Below the pieces are notes generated by a model. The model had not been told where the DNA came from. It did no database searches and was given only the letters and a program-made list of their open reading frames with translations. A DNA stretch of 64,000 nucleotides, from assembly GCF_001037495.1 (NCBI RefSeq), contig NZ_KQ089823.1, positions 1 through 64,000 of the forward strand, given 5' to 3'. This document shows positions 38,684 through 46,954 of this stretch, piece by piece. Position numbers and translations under genes: made by a program. Source of the stretch: Citrobacter sp. MGH106. GTDB lineage: Bacteria > Pseudomonadota > Gammaproteobacteria > Enterobacterales > Enterobacteriaceae. Numbering within the stretch: position 1 is the first letter of the stretch; every line of letters begins with the position of its first letter.

Positions 38684-38902
38684 ATGCAGGATACAACGAT
38701 GGAAACTCGGCTGGCTGAACTGGAGAGTCGCCTGGCATTTCAGGAAATAACCATTGAAGAGCTTAATGTGACGGTAACTGCTCACGAACTGGAAATGGCC
38801 AAACTGCGCGATCATCTGCGTCTACTGACGGAGAAGCTCAAAGCAACTCAGCCGTCCCATATTGCGTCGCAGTCCGAAGAGACACCGCCGCCGCATTATT
38901 GA
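38684..38902 (+). CDS. slyX: SlyX protein
   Basis: A 72-residue acidic protein predicted to form a coiled coil (heptad-like leucine pattern from residue 6 to 55, [19 protein letters not shown] in part). The C-terminus is HPPHY-like (TPPPHY). Function is unknown; it is found next to slyD in enterobacteria but on the opposite strand. Confidence 0.96.
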   Translation: MQDTTMETRLAELESRLAFQEITIEELNVTVTAHELEMAKLRDHLRLLTEKLKATQPSHIASQSEETPPPHY

Positions 38903-38907
38903 GACAT

Positions 38908-38936
38908 AAAAAAAGCGGGGAATTCCCGCTTTTTTT
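38908..38936. terminator. Bidirectional terminator between slyX and slyD
   Basis: A7-GCGGG-GAATTC-CCCGC-like stem with T7, directly after the slyX stop. Convergent slyD is 102 nt away on the other strand, and the structure can end both transcripts. Confidence 0.88.
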
Positions 38937-38938
38937 GT

Positions 38939-38973
38939 GCCGGATAGCGACGTAAACATCTTATCCGGCCTAC
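38939..38973. repeat. REP-like palindrome
   Basis: GCCGGATAGCGACG...ATCTTATCCGGCC: an imperfect REP palindrome of the enterobacterial type, between convergent slyX and slyD. Confidence 0.75.
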
Positions 38974-39037
38974 TCATATATACCCAAAGGATTTCAAATC
39001 ACAGCCAATACCGCTGTGGGTTGAAAGATGAAGGGTA

Positions 39038-39634
39038 TTAGTGGCAACCGCAGCCGCCATTACCTTTACCGCCACCGCCGCAGCAACCTTCGCCGCCGTG
39101 CTCGTGCCCATGGTCGTGGCCATGACCGCCGCAGCAACCGTCGTGGTCGTGATCGTGGTCATGACCGTGCGCACCGTGAACGTGACCGTGAGCCAGTTCT
39201 TCTTCGGTTGCTTCGCGGATCGCAACAACTTCCACGTTGAATTTCAGGTTCTGGCCAGCCAGCATGTGGTTACCGTCAACCACTACGTGGTCGTCTTCCA
39301 CTTCGGTAATTTCTACCGGTACAGGTCCCTGGTCGGTTTCAGCCAGGAAGCGCATGCCAACCTGCAGTTCATCAACGCCCATAAATACATCTTTAGGAAC
39401 GCGCTGCACCAGGTTTTCGTCATACTGACCATAAGCGTCGTTTGCGCCTACAGCAACATCGAATTTATCGCCAACTTCATGACCGTCCAGCGCTGTTTCC
39501 AGACCAGAGATCAGGGAACCGTGACCATGCAGGTAGTCCAGCGGTGCACTCACCGGAGACTCATCAACCAACACACCGTCTTCTGTACGTACCTGATAGG
39601 CCAGGCTGACCACCAGGTCCTTTGCTACTTTCAT
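39038..39634 (-). CDS. slyD: FKBP prolyl isomerase and nickel metallochaperone SlyD
   Basis: A 198-residue cytosolic folding enzyme. It has an FKBP domain split by an insert-in-flap chaperone domain (about 70-130). The metal-binding tail (about 150-198) is rich in His, Cys, Gly and Asp (HGHDHDHDHDG, CCGGGGKGNGGCGCH), and delivers Ni to [NiFe]-hydrogenase assembly in E. coli. It is also the phage phiX174 lysis host factor. Confidence 0.98.
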   Translation of the reverse strand: MKVAKDLVVSLAYQVRTEDGVLVDESPVSAPLDYLHGHGSLISGLETALDGHEVGDKFDVAVGANDAYGQYDENLVQRVPKDVFMGVDELQVGMRFLAETDQGPVPVEITEVEDDHVVVDGNHMLAGQNLKFNVEVVAIREATEEELAHGHVHGAHGHDHDHDHDGCCGGHGHDHGHEHGGEGCCGGGGKGNGGCGCH

Positions 39635-39728
39635 GATATCTCCTGAGCATGGAAAGAATAGTGGCGCAGATTGTAGCGGAATTCTGCACCCGTGTACCCT
39701 CTAGCTTAAAAAAAGCTGCGCCATATCG

Positions 39729-39929
39729 CTAGTCCGGATGAAAAATCCCTATCACTTGTTCTTCTTTGCGAACGTGCTCGCGTGCTTCTTTATCGGCTTC
39801 CCGCATCTGATGGCCACACTTAACACACTCAACAATATCGATATTATTTTCGCGCCACATCGCCAGCGAGTCCTGCGCCTGGCAGGACGGACATTTTGCA
39901 CCTGCAATAAAACGTTTACGAATTGCCAT
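39729..39929 (-). CDS. yheV: Zinc-ribbon protein YheV
   Basis: A 66-residue DUF2387 protein with two CxxC pairs (CPSC at 14-17, CVKCGH at 36-41) forming a probable zinc ribbon. Function is unknown. It follows kefB by 9 nt and is probably in the kefG-kefB-yheV operon. Confidence 0.95.
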   Translation of the reverse strand: MAIRKRFIAGAKCPSCQAQDSLAMWRENNIDIVECVKCGHQMREADKEAREHVRKEEQVIGIFHPD

Positions 39930-39938
39930 GGTTATCCC

Positions 39939-41744
39939 CTACTCAAATTCATCCCAGCCATCCAGCTGTCGTCGCTCTTGCTGCATCTCTCGATGGAAAA
40001 TTTCCTCCAGTTCGCGCCGGGCTTCTCTGGCACGAGAGATTTGTACCGTATCGGTATGTATCGGGATCAACTCCCGTAGCATACGCATGTCCAGCCGCCG
40101 GAAATGCAGCTGAGCACGTTGGGCCTGATGCGGATGCATACCCAATGAAACCAGAGTTTTACGTCCCAATTCCAGCGCACTCGAAAAGGTTTCGCGGGAA
40201 AACTGCGTTACACCAGCTTGTAATAACTCATGTGCTTCCACGCGTCCGCGCGCTCGCGCAAGAATATGCAAATGCGGAAAATGCTGCTGACACAGTTCCA
40301 CCAGCTTCATCGTATCTTCAGGCTCGTTACAGGTGATCACTATCGACTCCGCCGCTTCAGCACCAGCGGAACGTAAAAGTTCTACTTGTGTCGCATCGCC
40401 GTAATAAACTTTATAGCCATATTTACGCATCAGATTAACCGCGCTGATATCGCGTTCCAGCACGGTAATACGCATTTTATTCGCCATCAGCAAACGGCCT
40501 ATTACCTGCCCAAAGCGCCCAAACCCCACCACAATCACCTGCGGTTTATCGTCTTCCACCCAAGGTTTTTCATCTTCATCATCCGGGCCGTTAATCTGGC
40601 GGGAGAGCCATTTATCAATCAGCTTCATCAACAACGGTGTCGTCATCATCGACAATGTGACGGTCACCAGCAGCAGCGCCATTTGATCGCCCTGAAACAG
40701 TCGTTGTGATGATGCCGTTGAAAAAAGGACGAAGGCAAATTCTCCCCCCTGGCTTAACACACCGGCAAACTGCATACGCTCCGAGCTTCTCATCCCATTC
40801 AGTCGCGCCAATAGATACAGCACCAGCGTCTTAACAACTACCAGCACAATAACGCTCGCGACCACCCACAGAATGTGGGTATACAGAACGCCAAGATTTA
40901 GCGACATCCCCACAGATATGAAGAACAAACCAAGCAACAGACCTTTAAAAGGATCAATTGCCGTTTCCAGCTCATGTCGATATTCGCTTTCCGCCAGCAG
41001 CACGCCCGCGATAAAAGTTCCAAGGGCCATCGACAACCCCAACGCATCCATGAATAAAGCAGAACCCAGTACCAGGAGCAGCGTGGCTGCGGTAAATACC
41101 TCCCGTACACCGGAATCCGCGATAAAGCGAAAAACGGGACGGAGCAGATAACGCCCACCAATCAACATGCCAGCAAAGGCCAGCACCTTCATTCCTACTT
41201 TGATCCAGTCAAAATGTTCGTCAGCAGAACCGGCTAACAGCGGAACCAACGCCAGCGCGGGGATCACCGCCAGATCCTGAAATAGTAATACCGAAAAACC
41301 CAGTTGCCCGGATTCGCTGCGGTTCATCCCCTTTTCCCGCATCAGCTGCAGCGCCATCGCCGTTGAGGACATCGCCAACCCGATTCCGCCCACCACTGCC
41401 GCCTGCCAGGAGAAATTCGTGAGCATCAGCAGGCCAGCCAGAACCACTGCGCTGAGCATCACTTGAGCCGCGCCGACGCCAAATATTGAGCGTCGCAACT
41501 GCCATAGCTTGGAAGGGTTAAGCTCCAGCCCAATGATAAACATCAGAAAAACCACACCCAATTCAGAGAAGTGGAGGATTTCATCCACATCGCTGATGAA
41601 CCCTAATCCCCACGGACCAATAGCGATCCCCGCCAGCAAATACCCCAATACAGGGCCAATGCCCAGCCGCGATGCCAACGGCACCGCAGCTACCGCCGCG
41701 AAGAGGAATAACACTCCCGCCAGTAATAAATCAGAACCTTCCAT
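39939..41744 (-). CDS. kefB: Glutathione-gated K+ efflux antiporter KefB
   Basis: A 601-residue inner-membrane CPA2 transporter. About twelve transmembrane helices (1-385) lead to a cytosolic RCK domain with an NAD-binding loop ([15 protein letters not shown] near 402). It is held closed by glutathione and opened by electrophile adducts, acidifying the cytoplasm for protection. It overlaps kefG by 1 nt; KefG is its ancillary activator. Confidence 0.98.
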   Translation of the reverse strand: MEGSDLLLAGVLFLFAAVAAVPLASRLGIGPVLGYLLAGIAIGPWGLGFISDVDEILHFSELGVVFLMFIIGLELNPSKLWQLRRSIFGVGAAQVMLSAVVLAGLLMLTNFSWQAAVVGGIGLAMSSTAMALQLMREKGMNRSESGQLGFSVLLFQDLAVIPALALVPLLAGSADEHFDWIKVGMKVLAFAGMLIGGRYLLRPVFRFIADSGVREVFTAATLLLVLGSALFMDALGLSMALGTFIAGVLLAESEYRHELETAIDPFKGLLLGLFFISVGMSLNLGVLYTHILWVVASVIVLVVVKTLVLYLLARLNGMRSSERMQFAGVLSQGGEFAFVLFSTASSQRLFQGDQMALLLVTVTLSMMTTPLLMKLIDKWLSRQINGPDDEDEKPWVEDDKPQVIVVGFGRFGQVIGRLLMANKMRITVLERDISAVNLMRKYGYKVYYGDATQVELLRSAGAEAAESIVITCNEPEDTMKLVELCQQHFPHLHILARARGRVEAHELLQAGVTQFSRETFSSALELGRKTLVSLGMHPHQAQRAQLHFRRLDMRMLRELIPIHTDTVQISRAREARRELEEIFHREMQQERRQLDGWDEFE

Positions 41745-42298
41745 CAGCGGCCTCCCGAAGGAATCGGATTTGCCAGCCAGTCGCCATACGCTTTAGCATG
41801 ACTGTCCAGCTCCTGCTTTGTCTGCCGCCTGGCCCAGTAAACGATAATAGGGCTCATCCAGTGCATCCGGCACATTCCGGCCGTCAACTCAAAAGGGCGC
41901 AGCACATCGCTCATCGGATAGCGGTTCAGCGCATCATAACGGTAAGCACTTTCCGGCTCACCGGTAGTGATGACACTCCGCCAGTACTTTCCCGCCAGTT
42001 GATTTCCACCCGGACCGCTGGCAAATCCACGGCTGAGAACACGATCAAGCCATTCCTTTAACAGGGCCGGACAGCTATAGGTGTATAGCGGATGCTGGAA
42101 AACAATCACATCATGCTCACGCAGCAGTTCCTGCTCGTGCGGAATATCGATAAAAAAATCGGGATAGTGTGCATAAAGATCGTGCACGGTAACATTACTG
42201 AGCTGCATGGCCGGTTTAAGCAGAACCCGGTTCGCGACCGAGTCCTGAGATTCCGGATGGGCATACAGCAGCAAAACTTTCGCTGGCTGGAACATCAT
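41744..42298 (-). CDS. kefG: KefB ancillary quinone oxidoreductase KefG
   Basis: A 184-residue flavodoxin-like protein (NQO1/MdaB family) required for full KefB activity. It binds FMN; the N-terminal [18 protein letters not shown] segment forms the phosphate loop, and [19 protein letters not shown] is the conserved second motif. It is divergent from yheS and precedes kefB. Confidence 0.97.
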   Translation of the reverse strand: MMFQPAKVLLLYAHPESQDSVANRVLLKPAMQLSNVTVHDLYAHYPDFFIDIPHEQELLREHDVIVFQHPLYTYSCPALLKEWLDRVLSRGFASGPGGNQLAGKYWRSVITTGEPESAYRYDALNRYPMSDVLRPFELTAGMCRMHWMSPIIVYWARRQTKQELDSHAKAYGDWLANPIPSGGR

Positions 42299-42383
42299 TC
42301 CCCTCCCGGTTATGTCTTTTGTCTATTTTCGACGTTTTGGGCTACCATTGCGCCTCGGTGCGGCAAAGCGCCCGCACATTACA

Positions 42384-42398
42384 TTATCATAATGATAA
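42384..42398. promoter_or_regulatory. 7-1-7 palindrome between kefG and yheS
   Basis: TTATCAT-A-ATGATAA is a perfect 15-bp palindrome in the 129-bp divergent kefG-yheS gap, 29 nt before yheS. The half sites share NATWAT features with Fur boxes, but orientation differs from the standard 7-1-7 consensus. The protein that binds it is not known. Confidence 0.45.
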
Positions 42399-42427
42399 AT
42401 TAACATAGTCTGAACATACGGCGCCTT

Positions 42428-44329
42428 ATGATTGTTTTCTCCTCGTTACAAATTCGTCGCGGCGTGCGCGTCTTACTGGACAATGCCACGGCCACCATTA
42501 ATCCAGGGCAGAAGGTTGGTCTGGTCGGTAAAAATGGCTGCGGTAAATCTACCCTGCTGGCATTGCTGAAAAATGAAATCAGCGCCGACGCCGGGGGATT
42601 TACGTTCCCTGGTAACTGGCAGCTCGCTTGGGTGAACCAGGAAACACCAGCACTTCCTCAGCCTGCGCTGGAGTACGTGATTGACGGTGACCGCGAATAT
42701 CGTCAGCTGGAAGCACAGTTGAACGATGCCAACGAACGTAACGATGGAAACGCCATTGCGACCGTACACGGCAAACTGGACGCTATTGATGCATGGACGG
42801 TTCGCTCGCGTGCCGCCAGCCTGTTACACGGCCTCGGTTTTTCGAATGAGCAGCTTGAACGTCCGGTCAGCGATTTCTCCGGCGGATGGCGTATGCGCCT
42901 CAACCTTGCTCAGGCACTGATTTGTCGTTCAGATCTTCTGCTGCTTGATGAACCGACCAACCACCTCGATCTCGACGCGGTAATCTGGCTGGAACGGTGG
43001 CTGAAAAGCTATCAGGGCACGCTGATCCTGATCTCTCATGACCGTGATTTCCTCGATCCGGTGGTAGATAAAATTATTCATATCGAACAACAGACGATGT
43101 TCGAGTACACCGGTAACTACAGCGCGTTTGAAATTCAGCGCGCTACGCGTCTCGCACAACAGCAGGCGATGTACGAAAGCCAGCAGGAGCGCGTGGCGCA
43201 TCTGCAAAGCTATATCGATCGCTTCCGCGCCAAAGCAACTAAAGCAAAGCAGGCACAGAGCCGTATTAAAATGCTGGAACGCATGGAGCTCATCGCTCCG
43301 GCTCATGTCGATAACCCGTTCCATTTCAGTTTCCGCGCGCCGGAAAGCCTGCCCAATCCATTGCTGAAAATGGAAAAAGTCAGCGCAGGCTATGGCGATC
43401 GCGTCATCCTCGACTCCATCAAACTGAACCTGGTTCCGGGGTCACGTATCGGCCTGTTAGGACGTAACGGTGCGGGTAAATCAACACTGATTAAACTGCT
43501 GGCGGGAGAACTGGCGCCGATCAGTGGTGAAATCGGTCTGGCGAAGGGTATTAAGCTCGGCTATTTCGCTCAGCATCAATTGGAGTTCCTGCGGGCTGAT
43601 GAATCCCCTATTCAGCATCTGGCACGCATGGCGCCGCAAGAGCTGGAACAGAAACTACGCGATTACCTCGGCGGATTCGGCTTCCAGGGAGATAAAGTTA
43701 CCGAACAGACCGCGCGCTTCTCCGGCGGTGAAAAAGCGCGTCTGGTGCTGGCGCTGATCGTCTGGCAACGCCCGAACCTGTTGCTGCTCGATGAGCCGAC
43801 TAACCACCTGGATCTCGACATGCGTCAGGCGCTGACCGAAGCATTAATTGATTTCGAAGGCGCACTGGTTGTGGTTTCGCACGACCGTCACCTGATTCGC
43901 TCCACTACCGACGACCTCTATCTGGTACACGACAAGAAGGTCGAGCCGTTTGATGGCGATCTGGAAGACTATCAGCAGTGGCTAAGCGACGTACAAAAGC
44001 AGGAAAACCAGAGCGACGAACCGGCGAAAGAGAGTGTCAACAGCGCCCAGGCGCGTAAAGACCAGAAGCGCCGCGAAGCAGAGCTGCGAACCCTGACGCA
44101 ACCACTGCGTAAAGAGATAACCCGTCTGGAAAAAGAGATGGAAAAGCTACACGCACAACTGGCACAGGCGGAAGAGAAGCTTGGCGACAGCGAACTGTAC
44201 GACCAAAGTCGCAAAGCTGAACTAACGGCATGCCTGCAACAACAGGCGAGCGCAAAATCCGGGCTGGAAGAGTGCGAAATGGCCTGGCTGGACGCGCAGG
44301 AACAGCTTGAGCAAATGCTTGCCGAGTAG
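42428..44329 (+). CDS. yheS: ABC-F family ATPase YheS
   Basis: A 633-residue soluble ABC-F protein with two ATPase domains and no membrane segment. First domain: GKNGCGKST, SGGWRMRL, LLLLDEPTNHLDL. Second: GRNGAGKST, SGGEKARL, LLLLDEPTNHLDL. The linker between them carries basic heptads (about 220-290), and the C-terminal part is a coiled coil (about 530-630). ABC-F proteins bind the ribosomal E site and relieve stalling; for YheS a role in rescuing arrested nascent chains is plausible. Confidence 0.97.
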   Translation: MIVFSSLQIRRGVRVLLDNATATINPGQKVGLVGKNGCGKSTLLALLKNEISADAGGFTFPGNWQLAWVNQETPALPQPALEYVIDGDREYRQLEAQLNDANERNDGNAIATVHGKLDAIDAWTVRSRAASLLHGLGFSNEQLERPVSDFSGGWRMRLNLAQALICRSDLLLLDEPTNHLDLDAVIWLERWLKSYQGTLILISHDRDFLDPVVDKIIHIEQQTMFEYTGNYSAFEIQRATRLAQQQAMYESQQERVAHLQSYIDRFRAKATKAKQAQSRIKMLERMELIAPAHVDNPFHFSFRAPESLPNPLLKMEKVSAGYGDRVILDSIKLNLVPGSRIGLLGRNGAGKSTLIKLLAGELAPISGEIGLAKGIKLGYFAQHQLEFLRADESPIQHLARMAPQELEQKLRDYLGGFGFQGDKVTEQTARFSGGEKARLVLALIVWQRPNLLLLDEPTNHLDLDMRQALTEALIDFEGALVVVSHDRHLIRSTTDDLYLVHDKKVEPFDGDLEDYQQWLSDVQKQENQSDEPAKESVNSAQARKDQKRREAELRTLTQPLRKEITRLEKEMEKLHAQLAQAEEKLGDSELYDQSRKAELTACLQQQASAKSGLEECEMAWLDAQEQLEQMLAE

Positions 44330-44337
44330 CCTTGATT

Positions 44338-44373
44338 GCCGGATAAAGGCGCGAAAGCGTCTTATCAGGCCTA
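44338..44373. repeat. REP-like palindrome at the yheS/nadV boundary
   Basis: GCCGGATAAAGGCGC-GAAA-GCGTCTTATCAGGC: an imperfect REP unit just after yheS, between the conserved gene and the inserted NAD-salvage module. Confidence 0.85.
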
Positions 44374-44399
44374 GCGACAGATTAATGGGAGGATGTAAA

Positions 44400-45890
44400 C
44401 TAGCGTTGCGTCGCCAGACGCTGGCGAATTTGTTCGAAATGTTCACGATTGAAAAGCTTGCCGTCAAGAAAGCGCGTTTTCAACTCTCCTTCCATCTCCT
44501 GCCCCCAGTTTTGTTCATCATGCAGGCATAGCTCACCTTGATCATCACGCGCGACGCGCAGCAGTCCCCGGGCTGAACGTTTCAGACCATTGTCGGTTTT
44601 CGGCTCTTTAAAGATCGTCCGTCCTTTACCGTCAACCTCCCCCCATGTTGCTTTCATCGCAAAACCAAATGTATCACGCGTGCTGTACTGGTAAGTGAAT
44701 GAACCAACCCCAAATACCACATTTGAACTGGCAAATCCTTTTGCTTCCAGGCGACGCAGGATTTCATTCGCCCGCTCAAGGGTAATGGAATCGCCATAGA
44801 TCAACCCGACATGTGGGTCGAGCACCTTATACCCTTTGGAGTTAATCGTGCCGCCAAAAATTGCCCACAGCACTTCCACTGAGCCTTTCTCCTGCGGGGT
44901 ACGATCGGCACGAGAATCTTCATCCGCGCCGGTGCCGCACAGAATATCTACCGGATTACCGCTGTCCGGGCGGAATACTACCCGGCCCTCACGCGCCAAA
45001 ATGATGTGCTTTAGTTCAAGGGTATATTCCGTCAACACCTGCCAGTAGTCCCAGGTATCTGAGACTATCGACACAAATCCCTGCGGGTAGAGATCAGCAA
45101 TCAGGCGACGAAAAGTTTCAATCTCATGCTCGCGCTCCCCCATACACATTACGCTGTGCTCAGTTGCGGGAATACTGGCGCCGATAAAATATCCTTCGCC
45201 GTCAGTGTAATAATCGCGGGCATAGAGCAACGATGGAATGCTGTCAGTACCTTTAAAACTCAGCAAATGCCCGCTTCCTGCCTGCATGGTATCCTGCAAA
45301 CCAGACATGCCTCGAAATGAAAAATCATGACACTGGAAATCGAGATGTGTCTGATCGCTACAGGTTTTCTCCGCCCAACGTTCGCAGATTTTGCGATAGT
45401 GGTGAGCAATAGTAGCGTTAGTTGACGCTTTCCACAGCTCCGCCGACAACACAGTCTCAAGGTAATTCACCAGCCAGAAAAACTCAGGTTTGGTATTGAT
45501 GATGGTTAATACCGGCACCGCCATCGGAACTTTGCTACCTTCATCCAGCGCCTTGATATGCAGTGGCAAATAACCCAACTGGTGCAGCGCGCGAATGTGG
45601 TCAACCGCTACAGCATCTTTTCCAAGATAGCTGTCCATTACCTGCTTGTATTCCTTTACCACCTCTTCCTGCGCTCGAGCAAAGAACGCCTCGTTAAACA
45701 GGTCGATCAGAAACCACTGCAGAAATCCCTGCAGACCGAAGAACACCAGCTTGCCATCCGGCAGTGGTGACGAAAAAAAGCGATCGCTGCGTGGCGTAAA
45801 GTTGGAATAGACCCGGCTGGTTCCTTGCGGATACTGTACGCGGTGAGAAACTTTGTAGCCGTCGATGGCCAGAATAGGGTTCATTTTCAT
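44400..45890 (-). CDS. nadV: Nicotinamide phosphoribosyltransferase
   Basis: A 496-residue enzyme of the NAMPT/NadV family that joins nicotinamide and PRPP to give NMN, the one-step NAD salvage route. Motifs agree with the human enzyme: R193 in SFRG, D216 in KGTD, H245 in PATEHS (the phosphorylated catalytic His), R307 and D309 in FRPDSGNP, R405 in STRDTFGF. The start MKMNPILAIDGYK at 45890 follows GGGAG with a 9-nt spacing. It lies 14 nt after the prs-like gene, which would make its PRPP. E. coli K-12 has no such gene here. Nicotinate phosphoribosyltransferase is a less likely alternative. Confidence 0.93.
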   Translation of the reverse strand: MKMNPILAIDGYKVSHRVQYPQGTSRVYSNFTPRSDRFFSSPLPDGKLVFFGLQGFLQWFLIDLFNEAFFARAQEEVVKEYKQVMDSYLGKDAVAVDHIRALHQLGYLPLHIKALDEGSKVPMAVPVLTIINTKPEFFWLVNYLETVLSAELWKASTNATIAHHYRKICERWAEKTCSDQTHLDFQCHDFSFRGMSGLQDTMQAGSGHLLSFKGTDSIPSLLYARDYYTDGEGYFIGASIPATEHSVMCMGEREHEIETFRRLIADLYPQGFVSIVSDTWDYWQVLTEYTLELKHIILAREGRVVFRPDSGNPVDILCGTGADEDSRADRTPQEKGSVEVLWAIFGGTINSKGYKVLDPHVGLIYGDSITLERANEILRRLEAKGFASSNVVFGVGSFTYQYSTRDTFGFAMKATWGEVDGKGRTIFKEPKTDNGLKRSARGLLRVARDDQGELCLHDEQNWGQEMEGELKTRFLDGKLFNREHFEQIRQRLATQR

Positions 45891-45904
45891 AATAATTATC
45901 TCCC

Positions 45905-46765
45905 TCAGGCGCGGTAAATCGCGTCAATATCGATAAGTTCAAGCTGCGGATGTGCCAGCGCAGATGCAGCTAAAGAGGTTGTGGTGTAGATGGCATCGAT
46001 TCCGTTGGCGAACAAGTGTTCAACACCCTTAGAAAAGATACCGTGGGTGACATACAGGCTAACGCTGCGGGCTCCGGCATCACGTAAAACCTGAGCTGAT
46101 CCAATAAAGGTGCCACCGGCATCACACAGGTCGTCAACAATCAGCAGATCTCTGCCCTTAACATTCCCCGCAACCAGTGCAAACCCGGTCAGATTGCCAG
46201 TTGCCACATCACGTTTTTTGCTCAGAATGGCATATTCAGAGACACCTACCGCTCTGGCGACAGCATCAATTTTCTTCAACGATCCGGCATCTGGTGCAAC
46301 CAGCATCAACGCTTTTTGTTGAAACTGGCGCAGCAGGGTCGCGCTTTGTTGCAGACAGGTCTCCTGCGAAATAGCCACAAAGTTATCTATTGCCGCTGCC
46401 GCGGCTTCGCTGTGTGGGTCGAGCACTTTTACCTTGTCAAACTTCAGTGTATTGAGCTGACTGGCAAAGACTTTCAGCGCAAAGCTGTCACCCGCGACCA
46501 TATGTCGGTCCTGGCGCGCCCATGGCAGCCAGGGGAGTTCGAGGTGACTGACCAGTACATCGGTTTGGTGGCGAACCGCTTCCACTAGTTGCGCCACCAG
46601 CATAAAGTCGTTCATATCACGCATTGCTATCGCCCGAATGCGCATCAGACGAGCAGAGGATGGCAACGCATCGGTTACTTTCAACCAGGCGGCCCCGTCA
46701 GGAAAAATACCGCTGGCAATTGCGTACACCTGCTCATCCAGGGTTAATGTCAATTTTACGCTCAT
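45905..46765 (-). CDS. Short ribose-phosphate diphosphokinase paralogue
   Basis: A 286-residue PRPP synthetase-like protein, shorter than housekeeping Prs (about 315). It keeps the PRPP-binding loop IVDDLCDAGGT (209-219), ATP/flexible-loop basics KKR (183-185), WARQDRHMVAGD (82-93) and LDPHSE (115-120), and a phosphate-loop-like APDAGSLKK (157-165) in place of the usual SPDAGGVKRA. It probably supplies PRPP to NadV, since they form one operon 14 nt apart. The ATG at 46765 follows AAGGAGAGAGCG and gives MSVKLTLTLD; eleven extra residues from 46798 would run into the operator. Catalytic activity is not proven. Confidence 0.88.
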   Translation of the reverse strand: MSVKLTLTLDEQVYAIASGIFPDGAAWLKVTDALPSSARLMRIRAIAMRDMNDFMLVAQLVEAVRHQTDVLVSHLELPWLPWARQDRHMVAGDSFALKVFASQLNTLKFDKVKVLDPHSEAAAAAIDNFVAISQETCLQQSATLLRQFQQKALMLVAPDAGSLKKIDAVARAVGVSEYAILSKKRDVATGNLTGFALVAGNVKGRDLLIVDDLCDAGGTFIGSAQVLRDAGARSVSLYVTHGIFSKGVEHLFANGIDAIYTTTSLAASALAHPQLELIDIDAIYRA

Positions 46766-46775
46766 CGCTCTCTCC

Positions 46776-46802
46776 TTAATTGTGTCCCTTAGACACAATT
46801 AA
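46776..46802. promoter_or_regulatory. Perfect inverted repeat (candidate NrtR operator 1)
   Basis: TTAATTGTGTC-CCTTA-GACACAATTAA: 11-bp arms, 5-bp spacer, no mismatch. It lies 11 nt before the start codon of the prs paralogue, over the predicted start of transcription. The GTC-N5-GAC core resembles sites described for Nudix-type NrtR repressors. Confidence 0.85.
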
Positions 46803-46830
46803 TAATGTCCTTAAGACACATTTAAAGCAA
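46802..46830 (-). promoter_or_regulatory. Predicted promoter of prs-nadV
   Basis: On the minus strand, TTGCTT (46830-46825) and CATTAT (46807-46802) are separated by 17 bp. Operator 2 fills the spacer and -10; operator 1 follows. A weak consensus match, but the layout suits repression. Confidence 0.45.
46803..46822. promoter_or_regulatory. Second imperfect operator copy
   Basis: AATGTC-CTTAA-GACACATT shares the GTC-N5-GAC core of operator 1, with centres 23 bp apart, about two helical turns. One arm is imperfect. The two could be bound cooperatively. Confidence 0.65.
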
Positions 46831-46839
46831 GCATAATAT
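46811..46839 (+). promoter_or_regulatory. Predicted promoter of the nrtR-like gene
   Basis: TTAAGA (46811-46816) and TAATAT (46834-46839) with a 17-bp spacer on the plus strand. The -35 lies in operator 2, so the gene may repress itself. The match is modest. Confidence 0.35.
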
Positions 46840-46954
46840 GCATTAATCTTCACCATGATGATAATCAACTGATAAGTAACAAGAAAAAACGAAACTTGCC
46901 CCCCATGGTTGGGCTGGTACACTTGTGAGCGTTGCAAATCATCGTGAGTACCTT

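Noticed and set aside
39041-39646. 201-codon plus-strand frame opposite slyD
   Set aside because: Produced by the repetitive His/Gly/Asp codons of the SlyD tail read in reverse; SlyD is unmistakable.
46766-46798. Upstream start for the prs paralogue
   Set aside because: It would place the first eleven codons within the perfect inverted repeat and lacks a ribosome-binding site, while the ATG at 46765 has AAGGAG.
46925-46954. GTG start ten codons upstream of the chosen nrtR start
   Set aside because: No Shine-Dalgarno sequence precedes it, and the homologous core begins after the ATG at 46955.
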